From assembly GCF_018614095.1 (NCBI RefSeq), contig NZ_JAGGOY010000008.1, positions 62,001 to 126,000 on the forward strand: 64,000 bases of DNA, in the 5' to 3' direction. The notes under the pieces are model-generated. The model was not told the DNA's origin. It worked only from the letters and a program-made list of their open reading frames with translations, and made no database searches. This DNA is from Streptomyces sp. ISL-87. GTDB lineage: Bacteria; Actinomycetota; Actinomycetes; Streptomycetales; Streptomycetaceae. The position numbers and the translations under genes are program-made. Shown piece by piece: positions 46,417-54,563 of the stretch; the first letter of the stretch is position 1, and each line of letters opens with the position of its first letter.

Positions 46417-47622
46417 GTGGCTAACGCCGCACAGGGCACGCATCAGGGCGCCGGAGGGCCGTCGCTGACCGACCTCATCGAGCGCAGTGCCGAGTTGAAA
46501 GGGCAGCTGGTCGCCTTCGCGCAGAGCGCCCGCTTCGACCGGTGGTTGACGCCCCTCCTGCTGGAGGCCGCAGGGCCTGAGCGGCAGTTGGACGAGGGCG
46601 CGGCGATCCGGATCGTCGATCGCTTCACCTTGCGGTACCGCCTGCCGGACGGTTCGACCGTGGTGGACCGGTTCGTCGCTGGACGGAGGGACTTGACCGC
46701 GGTCGACCGGGAGATGCTGCTCGGCTGGCGTGACCCGGTCGAGGGCATCTTCGAGATCCAGCGCAAGGAAGGTGATGCCGTCGTTCTGCTGAACCTGGTC
46801 GACGACCTGGAGTACCGCACGTACTCGAATGTCGGGCGGGCGGCGTTCCGTGGAGTGTCCAAGGGAGGGTTCCTTCACACCTGCCTGGTACCCGTTCACT
46901 CGGCCGGCGGGGCGTGGCTGGTATCCGGGGCGATGTCGAGCTACCCCAGGTCCAGCGCCACCGAGATCGCCCGGGCGGCGCTCGAACTGGCCACCAGCCA
47001 ACCCGAACTCGTCTTCCGCAACCCCGAGAAGATCGAGCAGGGATGGCAGCGGATGCGGGAGGACCGGGCCGCGTTCGTCGAGTTCTGCGGCGGCGACGAA
47101 CTGGTCCTTCCCCCCGCCGAAGCCGAAGACCTCTTCAACGCCTACTACCGCCACCGCCAGGAGGCCGCCGTCGCCGCACATCCCGGCCGTGCCCGGGGCC
47201 GACGGCTCCCCGGCCTGGACCTGCCCTTCTTCGAACTGCCGCGAGAACTGGCGGACTCGGACACCATCGGCGTCATCTACGATCAGGTCGACGGGCTCAA
47301 CTTCTACGCGGACTACGGGATGCTGCGGGACCTCTTCGCGGACCCGGCCCTCGCGGGTCGCGGGCAGCACCAGGACCTGTTGCGCACGTACTTGCGCGAG
47401 GAGTCGATCGAGCCACTACCGATCCGCCGACTGGCCACCGCCCACCCGGAGACAGCCGACGTGGTGTTCCGGAAGCTGCTGCGGAAGCCAGGATTCACCT
47501 GGAGCGAGCATGGTGAGGCGCTGCTGCGCCGCCGCAAGCCCTGGTACTACGAGAACAAGCGCCGCCCTGGCGTCTCCGTGATCGGCGACCGCCTGAGTGC
47601 GCTCGCCGCCGGCCGTCGGTAG
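46417..47622 (+). CDS. Conserved protein of unknown function
   Basis: The product has 401 residues from GTG 46417 (GAAAGG upstream). There is no signal peptide or membrane segment. It is a soluble alpha/beta protein with a DGSTVVDRFVAGRRDL segment, a central FLHTCLVPVHSAGGAWLVSG stretch and the end YYENKRRPGVSVIGDR. I do not recognise the fold. It lies between the small acidic protein and a toxin-antitoxin-like pair, in a region that shows signs of gene gain and loss. Confidence 0.7.
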   Translation: MANAAQGTHQGAGGPSLTDLIERSAELKGQLVAFAQSARFDRWLTPLLLEAAGPERQLDEGAAIRIVDRFTLRYRLPDGSTVVDRFVAGRRDLTAVDREMLLGWRDPVEGIFEIQRKEGDAVVLLNLVDDLEYRTYSNVGRAAFRGVSKGGFLHTCLVPVHSAGGAWLVSGAMSSYPRSSATEIARAALELATSQPELVFRNPEKIEQGWQRMREDRAAFVEFCGGDELVLPPAEAEDLFNAYYRHRQEAAVAAHPGRARGRRLPGLDLPFFELPRELADSDTIGVIYDQVDGLNFYADYGMLRDLFADPALAGRGQHQDLLRTYLREESIEPLPIRRLATAHPETADVVFRKLLRKPGFTWSEHGEALLRRRKPWYYENKRRPGVSVIGDRLSALAAGRR

Positions 47623-47750
47623 CCACCGTTCACGAGGGCACGGCGGCTGCCGCGCAAGCCCGACCACCGTTGAATGAACCGCAGCCTCCGGAGCGGTGGC
47701 TTGCGGGGCGGCTGACCGAGCCGACCGCACTCACCTACGGTCCGAGCGCG

Positions 47751-47790
47751 GCCATCGCGGGCCATCGCGGGCCATCGCGGGCTGTCGCGG
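47751..47790. repeat. Four 10-bp tandem repeats
   Basis: GCCATCGCGG is repeated three times exactly and once with two changes, in the 285-base gap before the antitoxin gene. No function is apparent. Confidence 0.85.
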
Positions 47791-47907
47791 TCCTCGAAGC
47801 GCTCAGGGCCGAACTCGACCCCACCCTCGGGGCGGCTCTCAACCGGCGACCGAGCATTCGCACTCGGAGCGCCAGCGGGTTAACACATCATGTAGCACAC
47901 TTCCCGT

Positions 47908-48189
47908 ATGGACACGCCCCGCCCTGGCAAGACTCGAGTCACCAGCGTCTCCCTGCGCGCCGAGACCTTGGAGGCGATTCGCGCACGCGCCGGCAAGCAG
48001 GGCGTCTCCTCCTATATCGAGGAGGCCGTACAGCGGCAGCTCCAGCGCGAAGCCATCGTCGAGTACATCGCTTCCGCCGAAGCGGAGCACGGCCCTGTCG
48101 ACCCGGCCGAGGTGTCGGCCAAGGCCGAGCGCATCCGCGCCCACCACGCTGCCCACCACGGCGACTCCGCTCCAACGGACGCTGCATGA
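47908..48189 (+). CDS. Antitoxin of a VapBC-type pair (ribbon-helix-helix-like)
   Basis: The product has 93 residues. The N-terminal part (TRVTSVSLRAETLEAIRARA, then SSYIEEAVQRQL) fits a ribbon-helix-helix DNA-binding fold. The C-terminal part is acidic and helical, as expected for toxin neutralisation. Its TGA overlaps the ATG of the PIN-domain frame (ATGA). Such antitoxins repress their own promoter. Confidence 0.8.
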   Translation: MDTPRPGKTRVTSVSLRAETLEAIRARAGKQGVSSYIEEAVQRQLQREAIVEYIASAEAEHGPVDPAEVSAKAERIRAHHAAHHGDSAPTDAA

Positions 48190-48579
48190 GCGGGACTCTC
48201 GTTCTCGACAGCGAGGCCCTCTCCAAGCTCTCCCGCCGGAACCGCGACATGACCGTGTGGCTGGACGTCGCCCGCAGCCTGGACCTGCTCGTCGTGACGA
48301 GCGCGGCCACGCTGGTTGGAAGCACGCGACCCTAAGGTGCCGCAGGCGGCGTTCGACCATGCCGTTTCCCTGACCAAGGTGCGCCCCGTCACGGAGGAGA
48401 TCGCACGTGCGGCTAGCAGACTGCTCGCCGCCGAAGGCCTGCACGGCCACAAGTACGCCATCGACGCGATGCTCGCGGCTACGGCTCATTTGGAGCACGG
48501 TGACGTCACTGTCATCACGAGCGACACCGATGGCCTGCGCCGACTGTGCCACCCTCGCATCGCCGTCGAGCCGATCTGA
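48186..48579 (+). pseudogene. VapC-like PIN-domain toxin, split by a one-base insertion
   Basis: The frame from ATG 48186 reads TLVLDSEALSKLSRRNRDMT and on to SAATLVG, then stops at 48335. The -2/+1 frame from 48316 continues the PIN domain (EARDPKVPQAAFDHAV to YAIDAMLAATAHL and VITSDTDGL). Removing one G from GTTGGAA at 48315-48320 restores SAATLVEARDP. The break falls exactly before the second catalytic acidic residue (LVE); the others are Asp in VLDSE, Asp in YAIDAM and Asp in TSDTD. The toxin is thus probably inactive unless this is a sequencing error. Confidence 0.8.
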
Positions 48580-48656
48580 GCGCCCACGTCGGCCCTTCCT
48601 CCGCCCTTGCCGCGTTTCCGCAGGTCAGCGTGTGATGGGTGAACGAGGCTAACTGA

Positions 48657-48872
48657 GGTGACCAGCGTGCCCAGGCGCAGACGCTCGGTGGCGGCGGCCG
48701 CGGCGGTCAGGGTCGGCAGCGCGCCGAACCACGGGCCGTCGCGGAAGGTCCGCCAGGACAGGTGGTCGTAGGTGTAGGCGGTGTGGAACCCGAGCCGCTC
48801 GGCCCGCAGCCACTGATCGCGGCCGCCCTCGTGCCAGGGACGTACCGGGAGGATCACAGTGCTCAGACGCAG
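48657..48872 (-). pseudogene. 5' fragment of a second LLM-class F420-dependent oxidoreductase
   Basis: Read on the minus strand, 72 codons (LRLSTVILPVRPWHEGG to RLRLGTLVTS) align without gaps to the start of the intact gene at 45059-45952. The initiator is CTG instead of ATG. Homology stops abruptly near 48657; the frame runs on into unrelated sequence that overlaps the toxin gene. The rest of the gene (about 225 codons) is lost. Insertion or deletion linked with the toxin-antitoxin pair could have removed it. Confidence 0.8.
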
Positions 48873-48890
48873 AGGGCAGTGGCCGACGAT

Positions 48891-48936
48891 GTTTCACGTG
48901 AAACACGCCTCTCTCAGGCCATGTTTCACGTGAAAC
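48891..48936. other. parS: Pair of parS sites
   Basis: Perfect GTTTCACGTGAAAC copies lie at 48891-48904 and 48923-48936, 32 bases centre to centre, in the gap between the oxidoreductase fragment and the HAD gene. Confidence 0.93.
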
Positions 48937-48987
48937 ATGACCTCGTCGGCCTGATCTTCCCGGCTGTGGTCCGGACGGATTGGACCC

Positions 48988-49872
48988 ATGGGCGAAGATG
49001 GAGCCGTGACCTCGGCTCCCCAGCGCCCGGACGGGCCAACCCCCACTCCCCGGCTCATCGCCACCGACCTCGACGGCACCCTGCTCCGCGATGACAAATC
49101 CGTGTCGCCCCGCACCGTCGCCGCGCTCGCCGCCGCGGAGGAGGCCGGGATCGAGGTCTTCTTCGTCACAGGCCGCCCCGCCCGCTGGATGGATGTGGTC
49201 GCGGACCACGTCCACGGCCACGGCCTGGCGATCTGCGCGAACGGCGCCGCGGTTGTCGATCTGCATGCGGGCCGGGAATTCGTGGAGGTCAGGGCACTGT
49301 CCCGGGACACCGCGCTGACCGTCGTCGATGCGCTTCGGGCCGCCGCCCCCGGAACGTCCTTCGCCGTCGAGCGGACCACCGGGATCAACTATGAGCCGGA
49401 GTACCCGCCCTTCTTCCTGGATCCGGGCGCCACGGTCGCCACCGTCGAGAAGCTGCTGCACGAGGAGCCCGCGGGCAGCTCCGCACCGGTGCTCAAGCTG
49501 CTCGCGCACCACGCCGAGCTGTCCCCGGACGAGTTCCTCGCGCTGGCCCGCTCCGCCGCAGGCGGGTACGCCTCCATCACCCGGTCCAGCCCGACCGCCC
49601 TGCTGGAGATCAGTGGGCTCGGGGTGTCCAAGGCCAGCACCCTGGCGCTGTGCTGCGCCGAGCGCGGTATCTCCCCGGCCGAGGTCGTCGCCTTCGGGGA
49701 CATGCCGAACGACGTGGAGATGCTCAGCTGGGCGGGCACCTCGTATGCGATGGGCAACGCCCACCCGGATGTGATCGCTGCCGCCTCCGGCCGTACGGTC
49801 GCCAACAACGAGGACGGCGTCGCCCTCGTCATCGAACGCATCCTCGCCGAACGGGCCGCGCAGGCGCAGTAG
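48988..49872 (+). CDS. HAD superfamily Cof-type phosphatase
   Basis: The product has 294 residues with HAD motif [14 protein letters not shown], motif II VTGRPARWM and the C-terminal [12 protein letters not shown]. It is a paralogue of the gene at 28910 and shares the FGDMPND core. ATG 48988 is used; GTG 49006 (VTSAPQRP) is an in-frame alternative. The substrate is unknown. It converges on cydDC. Confidence 0.88.
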   Translation: MGEDGAVTSAPQRPDGPTPTPRLIATDLDGTLLRDDKSVSPRTVAALAAAEEAGIEVFFVTGRPARWMDVVADHVHGHGLAICANGAAVVDLHAGREFVEVRALSRDTALTVVDALRAAAPGTSFAVERTTGINYEPEYPPFFLDPGATVATVEKLLHEEPAGSSAPVLKLLAHHAELSPDEFLALARSAAGGYASITRSSPTALLEISGLGVSKASTLALCCAERGISPAEVVAFGDMPNDVEMLSWAGTSYAMGNAHPDVIAAASGRTVANNEDGVALVIERILAERAAQAQ

Positions 49873-49897
49873 CGCCAAGGGGCCGGAGACCCCCTAG

Positions 49898-52800
49898 CTA
49901 GTGCCGAAAGTCAGCCAATGTGCCGTCCGCCTCGCGTTCGCGCTCCAGCAGCCGCCTCAGCGGGCCCTCCACAACGGCCAGCTCCTCGTAGGCACCGCGC
50001 TGTACGACCACTCCGCGATCCAGCACCAGCACCTCGTCCACCCCCTCCAGACCGGCCAGCCGGTGCGTGATCAGCACAGTGGTACGGCCCTCTGTGGCGG
50101 CCAGCAGGTCGGCGGTCAGGGCGTCCGCGGTGGCCAGGTCCAGGTGCTCGGCCGGCTCGTCCAGGACGAGGACGGGGAAGTCGGCGAGCAGCGCCCGGGC
50201 CAGGGCCAGGCGCTGGCGCTGCCCTCCGGAGATCCGCTCACCGTGCTCGCCGACCAGGGTGTCCAGCCCGTCGGGCAGGCTGTCGGCCCACTCCAGCAGC
50301 CGGGCCGCGGCCAGTGCGTCCCGCAGCTGTTCCTCGCTCGCCCCGGTCCGGGCGAGGCGCAGGTTCTCCCGTACCGAGCTGTCGAAGATGTGCGCGTCTT
50401 GGGCACACAGGCCCACGAAGCGGCGTACGCCGTCGCTGTCGAGGCTGCGCGCGTCGGTCCCGCCCAGGGTGTACGAGCCCTCGCGCTGGTCCAGGAACCG
50501 CAGCAGGACCTGCGCCAGCGTGGTCTTGCCGGAGCCCGAGGGCCCGACGACGGCGATGCGCCGGCCGGCCTCCAGGGTCAGGTCCAGCCCGTGCAGCGCG
50601 TCGTCCTCCTGACCGGGATGACGGGCGGCGAGGCCGGTCAGCCGCAGCGGGAAGGGCGAGCCTGGGACCCCGCTCGCGTGCTCCGGCTCGGCGACGGGTA
50701 CCGGCGCGTCGATGACCTCGTAGATCCGCTCGGCGCTGCGGCGCACCCGCTGGCGGTACTGGACCGCCAGCGGGAGCCCGTTGACCGCCTCGAAGGCGGC
50801 GAGCGGGGTCAGCACCACCACCGCCATGGCCACCCCGGCCAGCCGGCCGCCGGCCACGGCGCTCGCCCCCGGGGCCGCGGCGACCACGACGGTCAGTCCG
50901 CACACCAGGGCGGCGAGTCCGCTGCCGAGCCCGGTGGCGGCGGCGCCGCGCGCGGCGATGGCGGTCAGGGTCCGGTCGCTCTCCTTAGCGGAGGCCTTCC
51001 GGCCGCCCAGCGCACCGGCGACGGCCAGTTCGGCGGTCCCGGTCAGCAGATCGGCCACCCGCGTGGCGAGCTCACCCCGGGCAGGGGCCAGTCGGCGCTC
51101 CGCGCGGCGGGCGCAGGCCCCGCTGACCAGCGGCACCCCCACACCGGCGGCGAGCAGCCCGACGGCGAGGGTGGCCCCGGCCTCGGGCAGCAGCCAGGCG
51201 GTGAAGGCGACCGAGCCGGATCCGACGAGCAGCGCCGTACCGACCGGCAGCAACCAGCGCAGCCAGTAGTCCTGGAGGGCGTCGGCATCGGCCACCAGCC
51301 GGGCCAGCAGATCGCCGCGCCGCTGGTGGCGCAGCCCGGCCGGGGCGATCCGCTCCAGCCGCCGGAACACGGAGACCCGCACTTCGGCGAGCATCCGCAA
51401 CACGGCGTCGTGCGACACGAGCCGCTCGGCGTACCGGAAGACGGCCCGCCCGATCCCGAAGGTCCTGGTGGCGGTGACGGCCATCATCAGATAGAGCACC
51501 GGCGGCTGCTCGGAGGCCCGCGAGATCAGCCACCCGGACACGGCCATCAGCCCGACACTGCACCCCACGGCCAATGCCCCGAGCAACAGTCCCCACCGGA
51601 ACCGCCCCTGCCAGGCCCTGGCCACAGCCCGCACCCGCCGAAGCGGGTCCCCCGTACCCGCGTCGGTCCGGGCAGCCCCGTCGGCCTTCTCCGGCGCGGT
51701 TCCGAGAATCCACTCCCCGGGATCGCCGGAGCCCGTGCCCAGCCTCGCCGATGTGTGAGGCGCGGGGTCCGGGGCGGAGCCGGAGGGGGTCCGGGGCGCA
51801 GCCCCGGTTTCGGGGAGGGGCAGGGTGGGGGAAAGCCCCGCAGGGTCCGCCCCCACGGCCACCACCCGGTCCGCGACAGCGAGCAACGCCGGCCGATGCA
51901 CGACCAGCAGTACGGTCCGCCCGACGGCAAGCCGCCGGACCGCGTCCACGACGCCCGCCTCGGTCTCCCCGTCCAACGCCGCCGTCGGCTCGTCCAGCAA
52001 CAGCACCGGCCGGTCCGCCAGGAACGCCCGCGCCAGGGCCAGCCGCTGCCGCTGCCCGGCGGACAGCCCGACCCCGCCCTCGCCCAGCAGCGTGTCAACG
52101 CCCCGGGGAAGCGCGGCCACGAACTCCCAGGCCCCGGCGTCCCGCAACGCGGCGGCAACCTCGCCGTCCGACGCCTCGGGCCTGGCCAGCCGGACATTCC
52201 CGGCGATCGTCCCCGCGAACACGTGCGGCCGCTGCGGCACCCACGCGATCCGCTCCCGCCACCGCTCCAGCGACAGCTCGGCCAGGTCCACACCCCCGAT
52301 CCGCACCCGCCCCGCGGTCGGTGTCACAAACCCCAGCAGCACCTGAAGCAGCGTGGACTTGCCCACCCCGCTCGGCCCGGTGAGCGCCACGCACTCCCCG
52401 GGTTCGACCGTCAGCGACACCGGTCCGGGGGAATCCCCGCCCCGGCCCTCGTACCGCACGGCAACCCCGCCGATGTCGATCCGCAGGGGCGCCCAGGCCG
52501 GCAGGACGGCGGAACCGCCCCCCTGGGCAAGCGGAGTCTCCAGTACCGCGAAGATCTCCTCCGCGGCCGCCAGCCCTTCCGCCGCCGCGTGGTACTGCGC
52601 CCCGACCTGCCGCAGCGGCAGGTACGCCTCGGGCGCCAGAATCAGGATGACCAGTCCGGTGTAGAGGTCCAGTTCCCCGTGGACGAGCCGCATGCCGATG
52701 GTCACGGCCACCAGCGCCACCGACAGCGTCGCCAGCAGTTCCAGTGCGAAGGACGACAGGAACGCGATGCGCAGCGTCCGCATCGTGGCCTGCCGGTAGT

Positions 52801-53494
52801 CATCGGTGATCTTGCGGATCGACTCGGCCTGCGCCTTGGCCCGCCCGAACACCTTCAGTGTCGGCAGTCCGGCCACCACATCCAGGAAGTGCCCCGACAG
52901 CCGGGACAGCAGCCGCCACTGGCGGTCCATCCGGGACTGGGTGGCCATCCCGATCAGCACCATGAACAGCGGAATCAGCGGCAGCGTGACCACGATGATG
53001 GCCGCCGACACCCAGTCCTCGGTGACGATCCGGGCCAGCACCGCCACCGGCACGACCACCGCCAGCCCCAACTGGGGCAGGTAGCGGGAGAAGTAGTCGT
53101 CGAGCGCGTCCACCCCCCGGGTGGCCAGCGCCACCAGGGATCCAGTCCGCTGGCCGCTCAGCCAGCCGGGCCCCAAGTCCGCGGCCCGGTCGAGCAGCCG
53201 GCCTCGCAGCTCCGACTTGACCGCCGCGCCGGCCCGGTGCGCGGCCAGCTCGGTCGTCCACGCCACCAGACCGCGCCCCACCGCCACCAGGGCAAGCAAC
53301 AGCAGCGGTGTCCGGAGCGCTGCCCCGTCCAGGCCCTCCTCGAAGGCGCCGACCACGATCTCGGCGATGAGCATCGCCTGACCGACGACCAGCCCTGCCC
53401 CGGCAAGCCCGAGGGCTACCACTGCCGCCAGGAAGAGGCGGGTGGATCGGGCGTACCGAAGCAGGCGCGGGTCGATCGGTTTCACGTGAAACAT
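49898..53494 (-). CDS. cydDC: Fused thiol-exporter ABC transporter CydD-CydC
   Basis: The product has 1198 residues with two complete ABC transporter halves in one chain: membrane domain, ATPase (Walker A GPSGVGKST near 371, signature LSAGQRQRLALA), membrane domain, ATPase (GPSGSGKTT near 983, signature ISGGQRQRLALA). The two subunits are separate in E. coli; fusion is usual in Streptomyces. It exports cysteine/glutathione-type thiols needed to assemble cytochrome bd. The ATG at 53494 is part of a parS site: the first codons encode MFHVK. Confidence 0.93.
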   Translation of the reverse strand: MFHVKPIDPRLLRYARSTRLFLAAVVALGLAGAGLVVGQAMLIAEIVVGAFEEGLDGAALRTPLLLLALVAVGRGLVAWTTELAAHRAGAAVKSELRGRLLDRAADLGPGWLSGQRTGSLVALATRGVDALDDYFSRYLPQLGLAVVVPVAVLARIVTEDWVSAAIIVVTLPLIPLFMVLIGMATQSRMDRQWRLLSRLSGHFLDVVAGLPTLKVFGRAKAQAESIRKITDDYRQATMRTLRIAFLSSFALELLATLSVALVAVTIGMRLVHGELDLYTGLVILILAPEAYLPLRQVGAQYHAAAEGLAAAEEIFAVLETPLAQGGGSAVLPAWAPLRIDIGGVAVRYEGRGGDSPGPVSLTVEPGECVALTGPSGVGKSTLLQVLLGFVTPTAGRVRIGGVDLAELSLERWRERIAWVPQRPHVFAGTIAGNVRLARPEASDGEVAAALRDAGAWEFVAALPRGVDTLLGEGGVGLSAGQRQRLALARAFLADRPVLLLDEPTAALDGETEAGVVDAVRRLAVGRTVLLVVHRPALLAVADRVVAVGADPAGLSPTLPLPETGAAPRTPSGSAPDPAPHTSARLGTGSGDPGEWILGTAPEKADGAARTDAGTGDPLRRVRAVARAWQGRFRWGLLLGALAVGCSVGLMAVSGWLISRASEQPPVLYLMMAVTATRTFGIGRAVFRYAERLVSHDAVLRMLAEVRVSVFRRLERIAPAGLRHQRRGDLLARLVADADALQDYWLRWLLPVGTALLVGSGSVAFTAWLLPEAGATLAVGLLAAGVGVPLVSGACARRAERRLAPARGELATRVADLLTGTAELAVAGALGGRKASAKESDRTLTAIAARGAAATGLGSGLAALVCGLTVVVAAAPGASAVAGGRLAGVAMAVVVLTPLAAFEAVNGLPLAVQYRQRVRRSAERIYEVIDAPVPVAEPEHASGVPGSPFPLRLTGLAARHPGQEDDALHGLDLTLEAGRRIAVVGPSGSGKTTLAQVLLRFLDQREGSYTLGGTDARSLDSDGVRRFVGLCAQDAHIFDSSVRENLRLARTGASEEQLRDALAAARLLEWADSLPDGLDTLVGEHGERISGGQRQRLALARALLADFPVLVLDEPAEHLDLATADALTADLLAATEGRTTVLITHRLAGLEGVDEVLVLDRGVVVQRGAYEELAVVEGPLRRLLEREREADGTLADFRH
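53479..53492. other. parS: parS site overlapping the cydDC start codon
   Basis: GTTTCACGTGAAAC is perfect and shares its last base with the cydDC initiator ATG (minus strand). ParB bound here would cover the translation start region of the gene in DNA, and could affect transcription entering from cydB. Confidence 0.93.
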
Positions 53495-53543
53495 CCCCCA
53501 AGGCAGGGTCAGACAGGTGAGCGGGGCAGAGCCTCAGACGGAA

Positions 53544-54545
53544 TCAGTGCGCATCAGCGATGTGCTGCGTCCCGATCCGCTTACGGAACACCCAGTACGT
53601 CCAGGCCTGGTAGAGCAGGACGACCGGGGTCGCCACCGCCGCGCACCAGGTCATGATCTTCAGGGTGTACGGGCTGGACGAGGCGTTGGTGACCGTGAGG
53701 TTCCAGGCGTCGTTCAGCGACGACGGCATCACGTTCGGGAAGAGCGTCAGGAACAGCATCGCGACCGCGGCTGCGATGGTGACTCCGGACAGGGCGAACG
53801 ACCAGCCCTCACGGCCCGCCAGGTTGAACCCGAGGGCTCCGACTAGCGCCAGCACCGCGACCGCCATGGCGATCAGGCTCCAGAGGTCACCGCGGGATAC
53901 CTGGGTCCAGCTCAGGAAGACGAGCGCCAGCACGGCGGTGACCACACCCAGCCGGGTCGCCAGTGCGCGCGAGCGGTCGCGGATGTCACCGACCGTCTTG
54001 AGCGAGGTGAAGACCGCGCCGTGGAAGGTGAACAGGGTGAGGGTGACCAGGCCGCCCAGGATCGAGTAGACGTTGAGCAGGTCGAGGAGAGTGCCGACGT
54101 ACTCCTTGTTCTCGTCGATCTTCACGCCGCGCGTGATGTTGGCGAATGCCACGCCCCACATGAACGCGGGGATCAGCGAGGTCCAGAAGATCGCGTGTTC
54201 CCAGTTGGTCTGCCACTTGTCCTCGGGCCGCTTGTGCCGGTACTCGAAGGCGACACCGCGGATGATGAGGCAGACCAGGATGAGCAGCAGCGGCAGGTAG
54301 AAGCCGGAGAAGAGGGTGGCGTACCACTCGGGGAAGGCGGCGAAGGTCGCACCGCCCGCCGTGAGCAGCCAGACCTCGTTGCCGTCCCACACGGGCCCGA
54401 TCGTATTGATCAGGACCCGCTTCTCGGTGCGATCGCGGGCGAGCAGCTTGGTCAGGACGCCGACTCCGAAATCGAAGCCTTCGAGGAAGAAGTAGCCGGT
54501 CCACAGGACGGCGATGAGCACGAACCAGACGTCGTGAAGTTGCAT
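53544..54545 (-). CDS. cydB: Cytochrome bd oxidase subunit II
   Basis: The product has 333 residues with about nine helices. It begins MQLHDVWFVLIAVLWTGYFF and has the typical FEGFDFGVG and GPVWDGNEVWLL stretches. With CydA it forms the high-affinity quinol oxidase used at low oxygen. It lies 18 bases after cydA and 49 bases before cydDC, all in one Rex-controlled operon. Confidence 0.95.
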   Translation of the reverse strand: MQLHDVWFVLIAVLWTGYFFLEGFDFGVGVLTKLLARDRTEKRVLINTIGPVWDGNEVWLLTAGGATFAAFPEWYATLFSGFYLPLLLILVCLIIRGVAFEYRHKRPEDKWQTNWEHAIFWTSLIPAFMWGVAFANITRGVKIDENKEYVGTLLDLLNVYSILGGLVTLTLFTFHGAVFTSLKTVGDIRDRSRALATRLGVVTAVLALVFLSWTQVSRGDLWSLIAMAVAVLALVGALGFNLAGREGWSFALSGVTIAAAVAMLFLTLFPNVMPSSLNDAWNLTVTNASSSPYTLKIMTWCAAVATPVVLLYQAWTYWVFRKRIGTQHIADAH

Positions 54546-54563
54546 GGTGTGGTCTCCTCAGCC

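Noticed and set aside
47670-47907. Open frame starting TTG 47670 before the antitoxin
   Set aside because: Its sequence is partly built from a 10-bp repeat and has no protein-like pattern; the frame only joins the toxin frame by chance.
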